Both the position numbers and the translations under genes were made by a program. Positions 42,936-51,762 of a DNA stretch of 64,000 nucleotides are shown here, in pieces (position 1 is the first letter of the stretch; each line of letters starts with the position of its first letter). The notes below the pieces were generated by a model, which worked only from the letters and a program-made list of their open reading frames with translations, did not search any database and was not told the origin of the DNA. Origin of the DNA: Prevotella sp. (GTDB lineage: Bacteria; Bacteroidota; Bacteroidia; Bacteroidales; Bacteroidaceae). Location: positions 1 through 64,000 of the forward strand of contig JAFYYV010000039.1 in the NCBI GenBank assembly GCA_017557405.1. Reading direction: 5' to 3'.

Positions 42936-45900
42936 TCAGTTGAATCGAATGTTAAGTGAGACAAAAGGAATGGCGGTGCCAAACACAGACAACTGATAGC
43001 CCTTCACCCTACCCCCTTCTGTGACATAGTAGATGGAATAGGCGTTCCGACGTGCAAGGGCGTTGTAGACACCCATTGAGAACGACGTGTGGAAGAAGCT
43101 CGTGAGCTTGTGGGTGGGCTCGATGTTGAACGCAAGGTCGAGTCGCATGTAGTCGGGAATGCGATAGGTGTTGCGGTTGGTATAGTACGGCATGTACTTC
43201 TGATTGTACGAGTCGTAGTACTTGCCGGCTGGCAACGTCGTGGGACGACCGGTAGCGTAGTTGAAATTGCTCGAAAGACTGTAGCGCTCGGTGAACTTAT
43301 AGTTGAGCACGGCCTTCACCTCATGCGGTCGGTCGTATTCAGAGGGGTACCAGTCGCCATCGTTCAGCGGCATTGCCACTCGCTTGTCGTCCTGACGAAC
43401 CAACGAGCGTGAGAAGGTATAGCTCACCCATCCGTTCATCTTTCCCAAGGGTTTCTTCGCCTGAAGTTCCACGCCATAGGCACGTCCTTTGGTGGAGATG
43501 ACATCGGTCTCAAGGTGGTGGTTCATCAGCAGGACAGCCGAGCTTCGATAGTTGAGGTAGTCACTGATGTGCTTGTAATAGACCTCTGCTGAGAACTCGT
43601 ATTTCTTGCCGAGCGTCTCGTGATAGACGCCCGCAGCCAACTGCCAACCATTCTGGGGCTTGATGTTGACGTCGGAGAGTTTCCATATGTCGGTAGGCGA
43701 CATGATGGCGGTGTTCGACACCTTGTGGATATACTGGTGCATCGTGTTGAAACCTGCCTTCAACGAGAGGTTCTCCTGCAAAGCATAACGTGCCGACAGA
43801 CGAAACTCGGGAGCGTGATAGGTCTTGATGATGCCCGTCTCGCTACGCGTCTCCAACAAGGTCTCCTCGGAGGGTAGTTCGCCCTCGAGATAATGGTTCA
43901 CTTCGCGCGGACCTAAGGCGTTGAACATCGAATAACGCAAGCCTGCCGACATCGACAACTTCTCCGTGAGCGAACGCTCGTAGTCGATATAGGCAGCACT
44001 CTCCAATGCCTTCTCGTTCTGCAACTGGTCGGTCTTGATGAACGATTGGCTGCCCACTGGCTCGTACTTGCCTGCCTGCACATCGTAATGCTGAAGGGAG
44101 AGACCATAAGAGAGGGCGTTCTTTTCGGACAGACGCTGACGAATGTGGAGCTTGCCCCACAACTGGTCGATGCCGAAACTCAACCGGGCGGCCATCGTGG
44201 GCGTGTTCCTGTCCTCGTTGAAATAGTCGTAGTGGTCGAGGCCGGCAGAGACGGTGGCGGTCAATCGATCGTTGAGGATGGAACGCCACTCGGCTGAGAA
44301 GTTGCGGTTCTGATAGCCGTAGTTGTCTTTTGTGCTGAACGAGAATCGGTCGTTGCTCCAATAGCCGTAGAGCTTGAGGCGATGCATGTTGTTGAGCTTC
44401 CACGCCAGCACCCCACCGAAGTCGTTGAAGTTGGCGTTTCCGTTCTTGTAGCCGCTCTTCTCGGGCAACCGCTTCATAATCCAGTCGCTATAGGTGGTGC
44501 GGCCGTTCAACAGGAGCGAGACATGATCCTTCACGATGGGAATCTCGATGTTGGCCTTGCTGGTGAGGGCTCCGATGCAGGCCGAGCCGGTGAACTTCTG
44601 CATGTTGGCCTCTTTCGAAACCACCTTCAGCACGCTGCTGATGCGTCCGCCATATTCCACGGGAATGCTCGACTTGAACAGTTCCACATCCTCGACAGCA
44701 TCGGAATTGAACGAGGTGAAAAGTCCGAAGAGATGCGACGGATTGTAGACGGTTCCTCCATTGAAAAGAATAAGGTTCTGGTCGGTGGCTCCTCCTCGCA
44801 CATTGTATCCGCTGGAGGCCTCGCCAACGGTAGTCACGCCGGGCAGGGTGAGCACGATTTTCATGATGTCGGATTCGCCAAAGGCCGACGGGATGTTCTT
44901 GAGTATCTCGGGCTTGAACTTCTCAGCGCCCATCATCATATTCTTCACCGCCGACTGACGTCCGCCCACCACCACAATCTCGGCCAATTCGTGGTCGTCG
45001 GCAATACTCTCTTTCGCCTTCTGCACGCCCGGCACGATATATACATTCGTGGGTGAAGCTCCCACCGACAGGCGAATGGAGTCGTTGTCCAAAACAGGGA
45101 TGCCGGGAATGAGGGAAGAGGCTGCCTCTCCCCCTACCCCTCTCCCACTAGAGAGGGGTGTTATCACCTCTGCTTTTTGTTCTTCATTTGCTTTTACGTT
45201 TTGAGAGAATTTACTCCCCTCGCCGGTTGGAGAGGGGATGGGGGTGAGGCTTCTTACTACTTCCACCAAACTTTTTTCACGCTCACTCTTTGAGAAGGAA
45301 AGATGGTTCTTTTTCGCAAACTGCTTGATTTGTTTTTTCTGTTCAGGAAAGATTTTCGCCACATCCGACGCGCGCTTCACATGATGCATCGAGCCGTCGG
45401 AGGTGATGAGCGTATAAAGCTCTTCGTCGTTCAGCGTCTGCAGGTATTTCTCACCGCCGAAAGTCCGCTCACGACCATACACCTTCCATTCGCTATGATA
45501 GAGTCGGATGCCGTTGGAGCTACCATCGCAGAGCAGAGAAGCATATCGGGAGTTGTCCTCTGGGTCGTGCACATAGAGGTGGCCATCCATCTCGAACCAG
45601 TCGACAAACTCCTGTTCGGGCAGGCAAATCACTTTTTCGCCGGGAGGAAGAACAACCACACATTGCTTCAACTGGTCGTAACGCAACTGCACATTGTCGT
45701 AAACCACACCGTGATAGCTGATGCGACCTTTGTACATATTGGTGTTGCCTTTATAATAAGGCATGTCGTGCCACAACGATTTGGGGTACTGAGGTTCTAC
45801 CGCACCCACATAGAGACGAGCATAATCAGAAGCAGAGGAAAGCGTACGAATGGGCGTGCCAGGCTTGGAAACGGATTGCTCCTGAGCCCCCACATTCTGT

Positions 45901-45968
45901 ACCATTGCCATCAAAAAGACTAATACTAACCTATACTTCTTCAAGTTTTTATATTGGCTTCCATTCAT
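42936..45968 (-). CDS. TonB-dependent outer membrane receptor with N-terminal extra domain
   Basis: A 1010-residue TonB receptor. After the signal peptide (LVFLMAMVQNVGAQ) comes a domain of about 200 residues I do not recognise (PPGEKVICLPEQEFVDWFEM is part of it), then a linker with two GC-rich palindromic elements translated in frame (about residues 240-281), then the plug (VLTLPGVTTVGEASSGYNVR, LFGLFTSFNSDAVEDVEL) and a 22-strand barrel ending in FGTAIPFVSLNIRFN. It imports a ligand across the outer membrane with energy from TonB. The usual carboxypeptidase-regulatory-like domain is not evident. It heads an operon with DUF4249 and MG2 proteins. The ATG at 45968 lies eight bases from a promoter box. 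Confidence 0.93.
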   Translation of the reverse strand: MNGSQYKNLKKYRLVLVFLMAMVQNVGAQEQSVSKPGTPIRTLSSASDYARLYVGAVEPQYPKSLWHDMPYYKGNTNMYKGRISYHGVVYDNVQLRYDQLKQCVVVLPPGEKVICLPEQEFVDWFEMDGHLYVHDPEDNSRYASLLCDGSSNGIRLYHSEWKVYGRERTFGGEKYLQTLNDEELYTLITSDGSMHHVKRASDVAKIFPEQKKQIKQFAKKNHLSFSKSEREKSLVEVVRSLTPIPSPTGEGSKFSQNVKANEEQKAEVITPLSSGRGVGGEAASSLIPGIPVLDNDSIRLSVGASPTNVYIVPGVQKAKESIADDHELAEIVVVGGRQSAVKNMMMGAEKFKPEILKNIPSAFGESDIMKIVLTLPGVTTVGEASSGYNVRGGATDQNLILFNGGTVYNPSHLFGLFTSFNSDAVEDVELFKSSIPVEYGGRISSVLKVVSKEANMQKFTGSACIGALTSKANIEIPIVKDHVSLLLNGRTTYSDWIMKRLPEKSGYKNGNANFNDFGGVLAWKLNNMHRLKLYGYWSNDRFSFSTKDNYGYQNRNFSAEWRSILNDRLTATVSAGLDHYDYFNEDRNTPTMAARLSFGIDQLWGKLHIRQRLSEKNALSYGLSLQHYDVQAGKYEPVGSQSFIKTDQLQNEKALESAAYIDYERSLTEKLSMSAGLRYSMFNALGPREVNHYLEGELPSEETLLETRSETGIIKTYHAPEFRLSARYALQENLSLKAGFNTMHQYIHKVSNTAIMSPTDIWKLSDVNIKPQNGWQLAAGVYHETLGKKYEFSAEVYYKHISDYLNYRSSAVLLMNHHLETDVISTKGRAYGVELQAKKPLGKMNGWVSYTFSRSLVRQDDKRVAMPLNDGDWYPSEYDRPHEVKAVLNYKFTERYSLSSNFNYATGRPTTLPAGKYYDSYNQKYMPYYTNRNTYRIPDYMRLDLAFNIEPTHKLTSFFHTSFSMGVYNALARRNAYSIYYVTEGGRVKGYQLSVFGTAIPFVSLNIRFN
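45125..45160. repeat. GC-rich palindromic element inside the TonB receptor gene (1)
   Basis: CCTCTCCCCCTACCCCTCTC, then CCACTA and GAGAGGGG: stem CCCCTCTC/GAGAGGGG. It encodes SSGRGVGGEAA in the receptor linker. Confidence 0.8.
45214..45249. repeat. GC-rich palindromic element inside the TonB receptor gene (2)
   Basis: CTCCCCTCGCCGGTTGG, then AGAGGGGATGGGGGTGAGG. Opposite orientation to copy (1), 53 bases away; it encodes LTPIPSPTGEGS. The reading frame stays open through both. Confidence 0.8.
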
Positions 45969-45976
45969 ATCGACGG

Positions 45977-46008
45977 CAAAGGTACAAAGAAAATTCTTTT
46001 TCACCAAA
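45977..46008 (-). promoter_or_regulatory. Promoter of the TonB receptor operon
   Basis: On minus, TTTG (46008-46005), 20 bases, TACCTTTG (45984-45977). The box ends eight bases before the ATG at 45968, implying a nearly leaderless transcript. Confidence 0.6.
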
Positions 46009-46030
46009 AATACACCCACAAAGACATAAA

Positions 46031-46063
46031 GAAAAAAGCCACCGAAAGTTCGATGGCACTTTT
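46031..46063 (-). terminator. Terminator after the nucleoside hydrolase operon
   Basis: On minus, GCCA-TCGA and TCGG-TGGC pair around ACTT, followed by TTTTTTC. It lies downstream of the 46221-46823 gene. Confidence 0.6.
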
Positions 46064-46181
46064 CTTATAGGAGTTAAAGCAATTTAAAACTTCACGATTT
46101 ACGATTTGACCGCTCGGCTTTGCCGCTTTTACAAAGGCGTCAGCCGACTAAAAGAATTGGTTTACCGATTTGGCTATTTCT

Positions 46182-46220
46182 TCCTCCCCTCCCCCTTTTG
46201 GGGGAGGACGGGAGGGGGCT
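46182..46220. repeat. GC-rich palindromic element touching a stop codon
   Basis: CTCCCCTCCCCC-TTTTG-GGGGAGG then ACGGGAGGGGGCT. It ends exactly one base before the stop codon (46221-46223) of the minus-strand gene. Same family as the copies inside genes. Confidence 0.75.
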
Positions 46221-46823
46221 TCACTTCTTCAGCACCGGCTTCATCCCATCCCAACCGTAGGTGTAGGAATTCACTTGCTCACCCACATACTCATTGATGT
46301 GGATTTCCTTACCTGTGCGAGGCAGGGAGATGAAGTAGTTGGCTGAGTTCTTGGGCACAATCTGGTCAACAAGTTCCTTTTCTGGCTTCAAGACGTGCGT
46401 CTGTGGATTGTAATCGTAGAAGCAGAGTGCATGAATGTCGAACTCCAAACTGTTCAGATTGACGGCAAAGAGCCGATGACCATTGGAACGCTTCCACACG
46501 CACACTTCGATGGCCTCGGGGTGCACATTTTCTTCATCAGTCACGTCGTCGGCGTAATCCATAAAGCCATTTTTCTTGGCCACGTCCTCGTAAGTCTGCC
46601 CGCCACCGCCAGGAACTCGTCGCTTGGCTTCTGCGAACATTTTGCGTGCGGCACGGGTGGGAAACGCGCGATGGAACGCTTTGGCGAGTTCAATCACGTC
46701 GCCACCACCCACGCCTGTGATGGTCTTTTCTGCCCATGTGTCACGCACCTCAGAAACGTAGTTGTCTTGGGCGTGAAGGGTGAGGGCGGCAAATAGCAAA
46801 AGGAATGAAAATAGTTTACGCAT
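46221..46823 (-). CDS. Small secreted protein next to the hydrolase-kinase fusion
   Basis: A 200-residue exported protein (signal peptide LFSFLLLFAALTLHAQ). The mature part has a Gly-rich segment (GVGGGDVIELAKAFHRAFPT and RVPGGGGQTYEDVA) and a mixed beta region (IEVCVWKRSNGHRLFAVNLN). I do not recognise the family. It starts seven bases after the upstream fusion gene ends, so they are co-transcribed, and a palindromic repeat lies at its very end. The start at 46823 is set by the signal peptide; a longer frame begins within the upstream gene. Confidence 0.75.
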   Translation of the reverse strand: MRKLFSFLLLFAALTLHAQDNYVSEVRDTWAEKTITGVGGGDVIELAKAFHRAFPTRAARKMFAEAKRRVPGGGGQTYEDVAKKNGFMDYADDVTDEENVHPEAIEVCVWKRSNGHRLFAVNLNSLEFDIHALCFYDYNPQTHVLKPEKELVDQIVPKNSANYFISLPRTGKEIHINEYVGEQVNSYTYGWDGMKPVLKK

Positions 46824-46830
46824 AACAATA

Positions 46831-48792
46831 TTACCTAATTTTGTATTCTTGGGTGATTTCACGCACTCGGTCGGTAATCTGCTTTGCCAAAGTCACATTG
46901 TCCTGACGCATATTGGGGATGGCGAGCAGGTTGCCTGTTGCCGAGAGGAGTGAGCCGGCATCAATCTCGCCAGCGTTGATTTCATCGTTCAGATAAGCGA
47001 GCAACGAGTGGATTTCATCTTCCGACACCTTGTGGTTCCACTTTTGGGCCTCCTCCAAACTCACTTGCTTAAGACTCTGGTTGCCCGAGAGGTCGATGGG
47101 CATGATTTCCACATCGGGATATTGGGCATGAACCTGATCGAGCTTGCCTACATTGTCGCGGAAAGCGCCTACGAGATAGTCAAGGGCAATATAACGCCAA
47201 GTGTTCTTGCCACGATTGACGGCATTCTTGTAGCAGGTCAACACATCGTTGTAAACCATCACCACCTTTATTTTCTCCATTCCCTCGCGCTTTGCTTTGG
47301 CGATAGCATCAGCCAGTCGGTTGTTACCCGTGAGGGCGGCATCGTAGATCAATCCTGCCTTCTTCAAGTTCAGCTGGTTGACGACGGTGGTCTTGCCACA
47401 AGCAGGCGCACCTGTAACAATCACCACATCGCGTTTGCCTGCCTTGTAGGCTTTGCGAAGCATAGCGGTGTAGATGGTGTCTACCAACATATTCTCTGCG
47501 GCGGTATAGTCAGACACGTTAGGACCTGAATAACCCAGCGGACGGAACATGGCGCGTACATCGTCGGGGTCGAGTTTGTTGCCGGCAGAACCCAGATATT
47601 TGTCCATGAGCTGACCTGTACGCAACTTCGCCCACTCCAAGGCGGCATTGCCCGTGAGCTGCGGCTGTGGAGCCTCGATGGTGTATCTGGCGGGATAGTT
47701 GTTCATACGGGTGTGGCGGCGAATGTCCATCAACTTGTCGAGGTTGAAATAGGAGTCGCCAGGAATCTGATAACGGGCATTGCCATTCGGGTCGTTCTTG
47801 AACAACATCAACGACTCTTCTCCCCTATCCACGAACGACACCCATCCACGCGGCGAGAGATGATATTGGGCATCACCCAACACGGCGTTGACAAGACAGT
47901 TGGTATCCCACATACGCTGACCAGTGTCGCAGGTGTAGTTGGTATAAACGGCCTTGATGGGGTTCACTTCTGTGTAGGAAAGATCAACAAGCACATCCTT
48001 GGGCAGATAATCCATCTGGTCGCCGATGTTACTGGGCGACATTACGATGTCGACATTCTTGGGGAACTTGTCGTAGAAGATGGCCGACTGCCGCGAGGCA
48101 GCACGCATGTTGTAGCCGCTCAAGCTGTCGCCCGACTCGAAACGACCCGACTGGATATAGACGGCCTTCACCTTCTGTGCGAAAAGGTCGAGACCACTCT
48201 GGTTGGAATACTCGTCAGCACCCGACTCGAAGAGTTGCGCCAACGTGGTGGCGAATCCGATGGCCACGACTACGATGGATTTGTCTTCTGCCTGGCTGAG
48301 CAATCGGCGATAGAGCTTGTAGCCATCGAGACAGTTGCTCAGGTCTTGCGAACGCTTGAAGAGTGGCTGACCTTGTGCGTCTTTCAGGTCGCAGATACCA
48401 TTATAAGGAATGAAGCAACGGGGATTCTTCACACCATTACGCTCCAATCCGATGGGGATGTCGGGGTGGCCATAGTAGGTATTGAAGATGTCGACCAGCT
48501 GGGCATTCTTCTCACCCTCACGGTCAACGACAACGCCCTTCAAATCGACCAATCCATCATCAATGTAGTGGTTGAGCATCATCAATGCGAAGAGGTCGTC
48601 GGTGCTGCTTCCGAAGTCGGAGTCGAGAATCATGTTGACGACAGGTTGTTTCGTTTCGGTGGTGTTGGAAACGACTACGGGTTGTTCAATCTTGGTTTGG
48701 GTCACACAGGCGTCTAAACCTGTCAGCATGGCCGCGCACACCATCGTGAAAATGGCCGTACGCATCATTGTTCTTGGTGTATTAGGTTTCAT
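46831..48792 (-). CDS. Exported nucleoside hydrolase fused to a P-loop kinase-like domain
   Basis: A 653-residue lipoprotein (MLTGLDAC, Cys29). Residues about 52-400 form an inosine/uridine nucleoside hydrolase-like domain: the metal loop reads DSDFGSSTDDLFALMML (Asp57, Asp59, Asp65, Asp66; one Asp of the usual DxDxGxDxDD is Ser), with later VVVAIGFATTLAQL and ICDLKDAQG. Residues about 440-600 carry a P-loop (VIVTGAPACGKTTVV) and look like zeta-toxin or small-kinase NTPases (VKVVMVYNDVLTCYKNAVNR region). A kinase outside the cytoplasm would lack ATP, which makes this fusion odd. It is co-transcribed with a small secreted protein. Function is open. Confidence 0.82.
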   Translation of the reverse strand: MKPNTPRTMMRTAIFTMVCAAMLTGLDACVTQTKIEQPVVVSNTTETKQPVVNMILDSDFGSSTDDLFALMMLNHYIDDGLVDLKGVVVDREGEKNAQLVDIFNTYYGHPDIPIGLERNGVKNPRCFIPYNGICDLKDAQGQPLFKRSQDLSNCLDGYKLYRRLLSQAEDKSIVVVAIGFATTLAQLFESGADEYSNQSGLDLFAQKVKAVYIQSGRFESGDSLSGYNMRAASRQSAIFYDKFPKNVDIVMSPSNIGDQMDYLPKDVLVDLSYTEVNPIKAVYTNYTCDTGQRMWDTNCLVNAVLGDAQYHLSPRGWVSFVDRGEESLMLFKNDPNGNARYQIPGDSYFNLDKLMDIRRHTRMNNYPARYTIEAPQPQLTGNAALEWAKLRTGQLMDKYLGSAGNKLDPDDVRAMFRPLGYSGPNVSDYTAAENMLVDTIYTAMLRKAYKAGKRDVVIVTGAPACGKTTVVNQLNLKKAGLIYDAALTGNNRLADAIAKAKREGMEKIKVVMVYNDVLTCYKNAVNRGKNTWRYIALDYLVGAFRDNVGKLDQVHAQYPDVEIMPIDLSGNQSLKQVSLEEAQKWNHKVSEDEIHSLLAYLNDEINAGEIDAGSLLSATGNLLAIPNMRQDNVTLAKQITDRVREITQEYKIR

Positions 48793-48855
48793 GTTTTTGG
48801 TTTTATGAATGTTCGCTTAGTGATTATTTTCGTTCAAAGTCTTATAGAGACGATG

Positions 48856-48863
48856 CAAAGTTA
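48856..48863 (-). promoter_or_regulatory. Possible -7 box of the hydrolase-kinase operon
   Basis: TAACTTTG on the minus strand about 64 bases before the start at 48792; no clear -33 motif. Confidence 0.45.
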
Positions 48864-48952
48864 CACATTTTTCCCGTTCCAGAAAGAAAATCGAGGAAAA
48901 ACATTCAGGAAACAACGCATTTCTTTTACAATTTGTTCACATTCTCTGCCTA

Positions 48953-48987
48953 TTTGATTGGGGATTCAACTATTTTGAGTAATTTTG
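48953..48987 (+). promoter_or_regulatory. Promoter of the rRNA methyltransferase gene
   Basis: TTTG (48953-48956), 23 bases, TAATTTTG (48980-48987), 31 bases before the ATG at 49019. The spacer is slightly long. Confidence 0.5.
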
Positions 48988-49018
48988 CGGCATCAAAACG
49001 ATTCATTTATTAAATATC

Positions 49019-50536
49019 ATGGCCAGAAACAAAAAACCATTACCTATATTTGAGAATATCACCATCACAGATGTGGCTGCCGAAGGCAAATCACTCGTAC
49101 GCATCCCCATTCCTGCTCACGACGGACAACCTGAAAGCCAACTGGTGGTATTTGTTCCATTCTGCGTTCCAGGCGATGTTGTCGACTTGCAAATTCGCAA
49201 AAAGAAACATAGCTATGCGGAAGCCGAAGTCATCAGATTCCGCGAATACAGCAAAGTGCGCGAGACACCTCGTTGCCAGCATTTCGGTATCTGTGGCGGA
49301 TGTAAGTGGCAGAACTTGCCCTATGAGGAACAACTGCGTTTCAAACAGAAACAAGTATATGACCAACTGACTCGCATCGGACACCTCGCCCTACCCCAAC
49401 CTGGTTCGAAAAGCGAGGACGGACGCACAGAATTTCGTCCCATCATGGGGAGTGTGGAGCAATATGAATACCGGAACAAACTGGAGTTCGGCGCTTCCAA
49501 CCGCCGCTATCTGACCCGCGAGGAGATTGCCAGTGGGAATGCCTACGAACGCAATGCACTCGGTTTTCACATCACGGGAGCTTTTGACAAAATCCTACCC
49601 ATCGAGAAATGCCATTTGATGCACGACCTTCACAACCAGATTCGCAACAACATACGCGATTATGCGTTGGAGAATGACTTCTCGTTCTTCGACCTTCGTG
49701 AGCAGACAGGATTGCTTCGCGACATGATGATTCGCAATTCGAATACGGGCGAATGGATGTTGCTTGTGCAATTCAAATTCCAAGAGGAAGGCGACGAACA
49801 GAAGGCCATGAATCTGCTTCAACATATTGCAGATAAATTCCCTGAAATCAGTTCGTTACTATGGGTGGACAACCAAAAGCGAAACGACACTTTCGGCGAC
49901 CAAGAGGTGCATGTCTTCAAAGGCAATGACCACATCTTCGAGATGATGGAAGACCTGCGTTTCAAGGTGGGCGCCAAATCGTTTTATCAGACGAACACCG
50001 AACAGGCTTACCACCTCTATTCGGTAGCGCGGGAGTTTAGCCTCTCCCCCTACCCCTCCCCCGTAGGGAGGGGAGAATTGGACACCCTTCCTTTAATCTA
50101 CGACCTCTATACCGGCACAGGCACCATCGCCAACTTCGTCGCCCGACAAGCACGTCAGGTCATCGGTATCGAGTATGTGCCTGAAGCCATCGAAGACGCG
50201 AAGGTGAACTCCGATATCAACGGCATCACCAACACGTTGTTCTATGCAGGCGATATGAAAGACATCCTGACCGATGAGTTTATCGCACAGCATGGTCGTC
50301 CCGATGTCATCATCACCGACCCACCCCGTGCTGGAATGCACCCCGATGTGGTGAAAACCATATTGAAAGCTGCTCCGCGACGCATCGTCTACGTGTCGTG
50401 CAACCCAGCCACCCAAGCACGCGACTTGGAGGAGTTGACCAAGCAATACCACATCAAGGCCATCCAACCTGTCGACATGTTCCCTCACACACCCCACGTG
50501 GAGAACGTAGTGCTATTGGAAATGAAGGATTTATAG
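49019..50536 (+). CDS. rlmD: 23S rRNA (uracil-5-)-methyltransferase, RlmD/RumA type
   Basis: A 505-residue SAM-dependent methyltransferase that makes 5-methyluridine in RNA. An N-terminal TRAM domain (about residues 8-70) binds RNA; the 4Fe-4S cluster is held by CQHFGICGGC and probably Cys in IEKCHLMH. The SAM fold has DLYTGTGTIANF; motifs TDPPRAGMHP and VYVSCNPATQARDL carry the catalytic Cys. A GC-rich palindromic element sits in frame at about residues 341-352 (SLSPYPSPVGRGE), just before the SAM motif. Family members also include RlmCD and TrmFO-unrelated tRNA enzymes; the exact target uridine cannot be read. Confidence 0.92.
   Translation: MARNKKPLPIFENITITDVAAEGKSLVRIPIPAHDGQPESQLVVFVPFCVPGDVVDLQIRKKKHSYAEAEVIRFREYSKVRETPRCQHFGICGGCKWQNLPYEEQLRFKQKQVYDQLTRIGHLALPQPGSKSEDGRTEFRPIMGSVEQYEYRNKLEFGASNRRYLTREEIASGNAYERNALGFHITGAFDKILPIEKCHLMHDLHNQIRNNIRDYALENDFSFFDLREQTGLLRDMMIRNSNTGEWMLLVQFKFQEEGDEQKAMNLLQHIADKFPEISSLLWVDNQKRNDTFGDQEVHVFKGNDHIFEMMEDLRFKVGAKSFYQTNTEQAYHLYSVAREFSLSPYPSPVGRGELDTLPLIYDLYTGTGTIANFVARQARQVIGIEYVPEAIEDAKVNSDINGITNTLFYAGDMKDILTDEFIAQHGRPDVIITDPPRAGMHPDVVKTILKAAPRRIVYVSCNPATQARDLEELTKQYHIKAIQPVDMFPHTPHVENVVLLEMKDL
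50041..50075. repeat. GC-rich palindromic element inside rlmD
   Basis: CCTCTCCCCCTACCCCTCCC, then CCGTA and GGGAGGGG, stem CCCCTCCC/GGGAGGGG. It encodes LSPYPSPVGRGE and keeps the frame. Confidence 0.8.
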
Positions 50537-50560
50537 AAAAAACCAAATCCTTCGCAAAAA

Positions 50561-50592
50561 TTTGGCGGTTTCAAAAAAAACATGTACATTTG
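50561..50592 (+). promoter_or_regulatory. Promoter of the porin O/P gene
   Basis: TTTG (50561-50564), 20 bases, TACATTTG (50585-50592), 29 bases before the ATG at 50622: full consensus. Confidence 0.7.
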
Positions 50593-50621
50593 CAAAAATT
50601 TTAAAACAACTTTAAAACGAT

Positions 50622-51701
50622 ATGAAAAAAATCATGATGACAACCCTGCTCGCCCTTTTGACATTGGGCGCAGGAGCACAAGAAAAAAAGACTATTGAGT
50701 TGCCCGCTTGGGTGAACAATGTGAAATTCAGCGGTTATGGAATGGTTCAATACCAGGCACACGACAAAGAAGGTGCTGAGGAGAACTCGTTCCAGCTGCG
50801 CCTGTTGCGTCTGGCTTTGGAAGGACGTATCCAGCAGGATTGGTATTGGAAGATGCAGTTGCAGATGAACGGAAACGTCTCTTCACTGAACTCTTCTCCC
50901 CGCGTTGTTGACGCATTTGCCGAGTGGCAGAAATACAAGCCTTTCATGATTAAGGCTGGACAATTCAAGCGCCCCTTCACATTTGAGAACCCCATGCACC
51001 CCATCACACAGGGATTCATGTCATACTCACAACCCGTATCGAAACTTTCCGGTTTCTCTGATCGCACAGGAGAGCACTCTTGCAACGGTCGTGATATCGG
51101 TGTGCAGATTCAGGGTGACCTTCTGCCCGACGCAACTGGTCGTGCTTGGTTGCACTATCAGGTGGGTGTGTTCAATGGTGAAGGCATCAACACGAAGGAC
51201 AAAGACAACAAGAAGGATATCATCGGTGGCGCATGGGTGATGCCTATCAAGGGTCTCCGCGTGGGTGCATTCGGTTGGACAGGTACACGCTATATGACAA
51301 CAACCGAAACCACTGAGGCTGGTACTGTCTCGACAACCGGAAGCGTTCGCAAGAACCGCTACGCCCTTTCTGCCGAGTATGCCCAGAACGATTGGACATT
51401 CCGCACAGAGTACATCCATAGCCAAGGTTTTGCTGCCAACAAAAACAAGGGCGACAAGGCTGATGGTTACTATGCTCTTGCTATTGCTCCTATCATCAAG
51501 AACAAGATGCACGCAAAGGCTCGCTACGACCTCTATCGCGACCAGAAGACTTGGGATTCTTCGAAGACTTTCTATGAGATTGGCGCCGACTATCTGTTTT
51601 CGAAGAACCTGCAGTTGAATGTGGAATATGCACGCGTGAACGAGCGCGCCACCCATAGCAACTACAACCTCATTGACGTTGAGCTCGACTTCCGCTTCTA
51701 A
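50622..51701 (+). CDS. Phosphate-selective porin O/P family
   Basis: A 359-residue outer membrane porin (signal peptide TLLALLTLGAGAQ). The family stretch AGQFKRPFTFENPMHPITQG and the strand pattern ending in LIDVELDFRF (terminal Phe) are clear. OprO/OprP-like porins favour phosphate or polyphosphate in Pseudomonas; specificity in Bacteroidetes is unknown. It lies 61 bases before the pyrophosphatase gene hppA on the same strand, so a link with phosphate or pyrophosphate supply is possible. It has its own promoter. Confidence 0.9.
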   Translation: MKKIMMTTLLALLTLGAGAQEKKTIELPAWVNNVKFSGYGMVQYQAHDKEGAEENSFQLRLLRLALEGRIQQDWYWKMQLQMNGNVSSLNSSPRVVDAFAEWQKYKPFMIKAGQFKRPFTFENPMHPITQGFMSYSQPVSKLSGFSDRTGEHSCNGRDIGVQIQGDLLPDATGRAWLHYQVGVFNGEGINTKDKDNKKDIIGGAWVMPIKGLRVGAFGWTGTRYMTTTETTEAGTVSTTGSVRKNRYALSAEYAQNDWTFRTEYIHSQGFAANKNKGDKADGYYALAIAPIIKNKMHAKARYDLYRDQKTWDSSKTFYEIGADYLFSKNLQLNVEYARVNERATHSNYNLIDVELDFRF

Positions 51702-51762
51702 ACCAAGGAGCGGAAACCGACAAATAAGAATGACTAACAATAAAACCTAAATTAATACGAAT

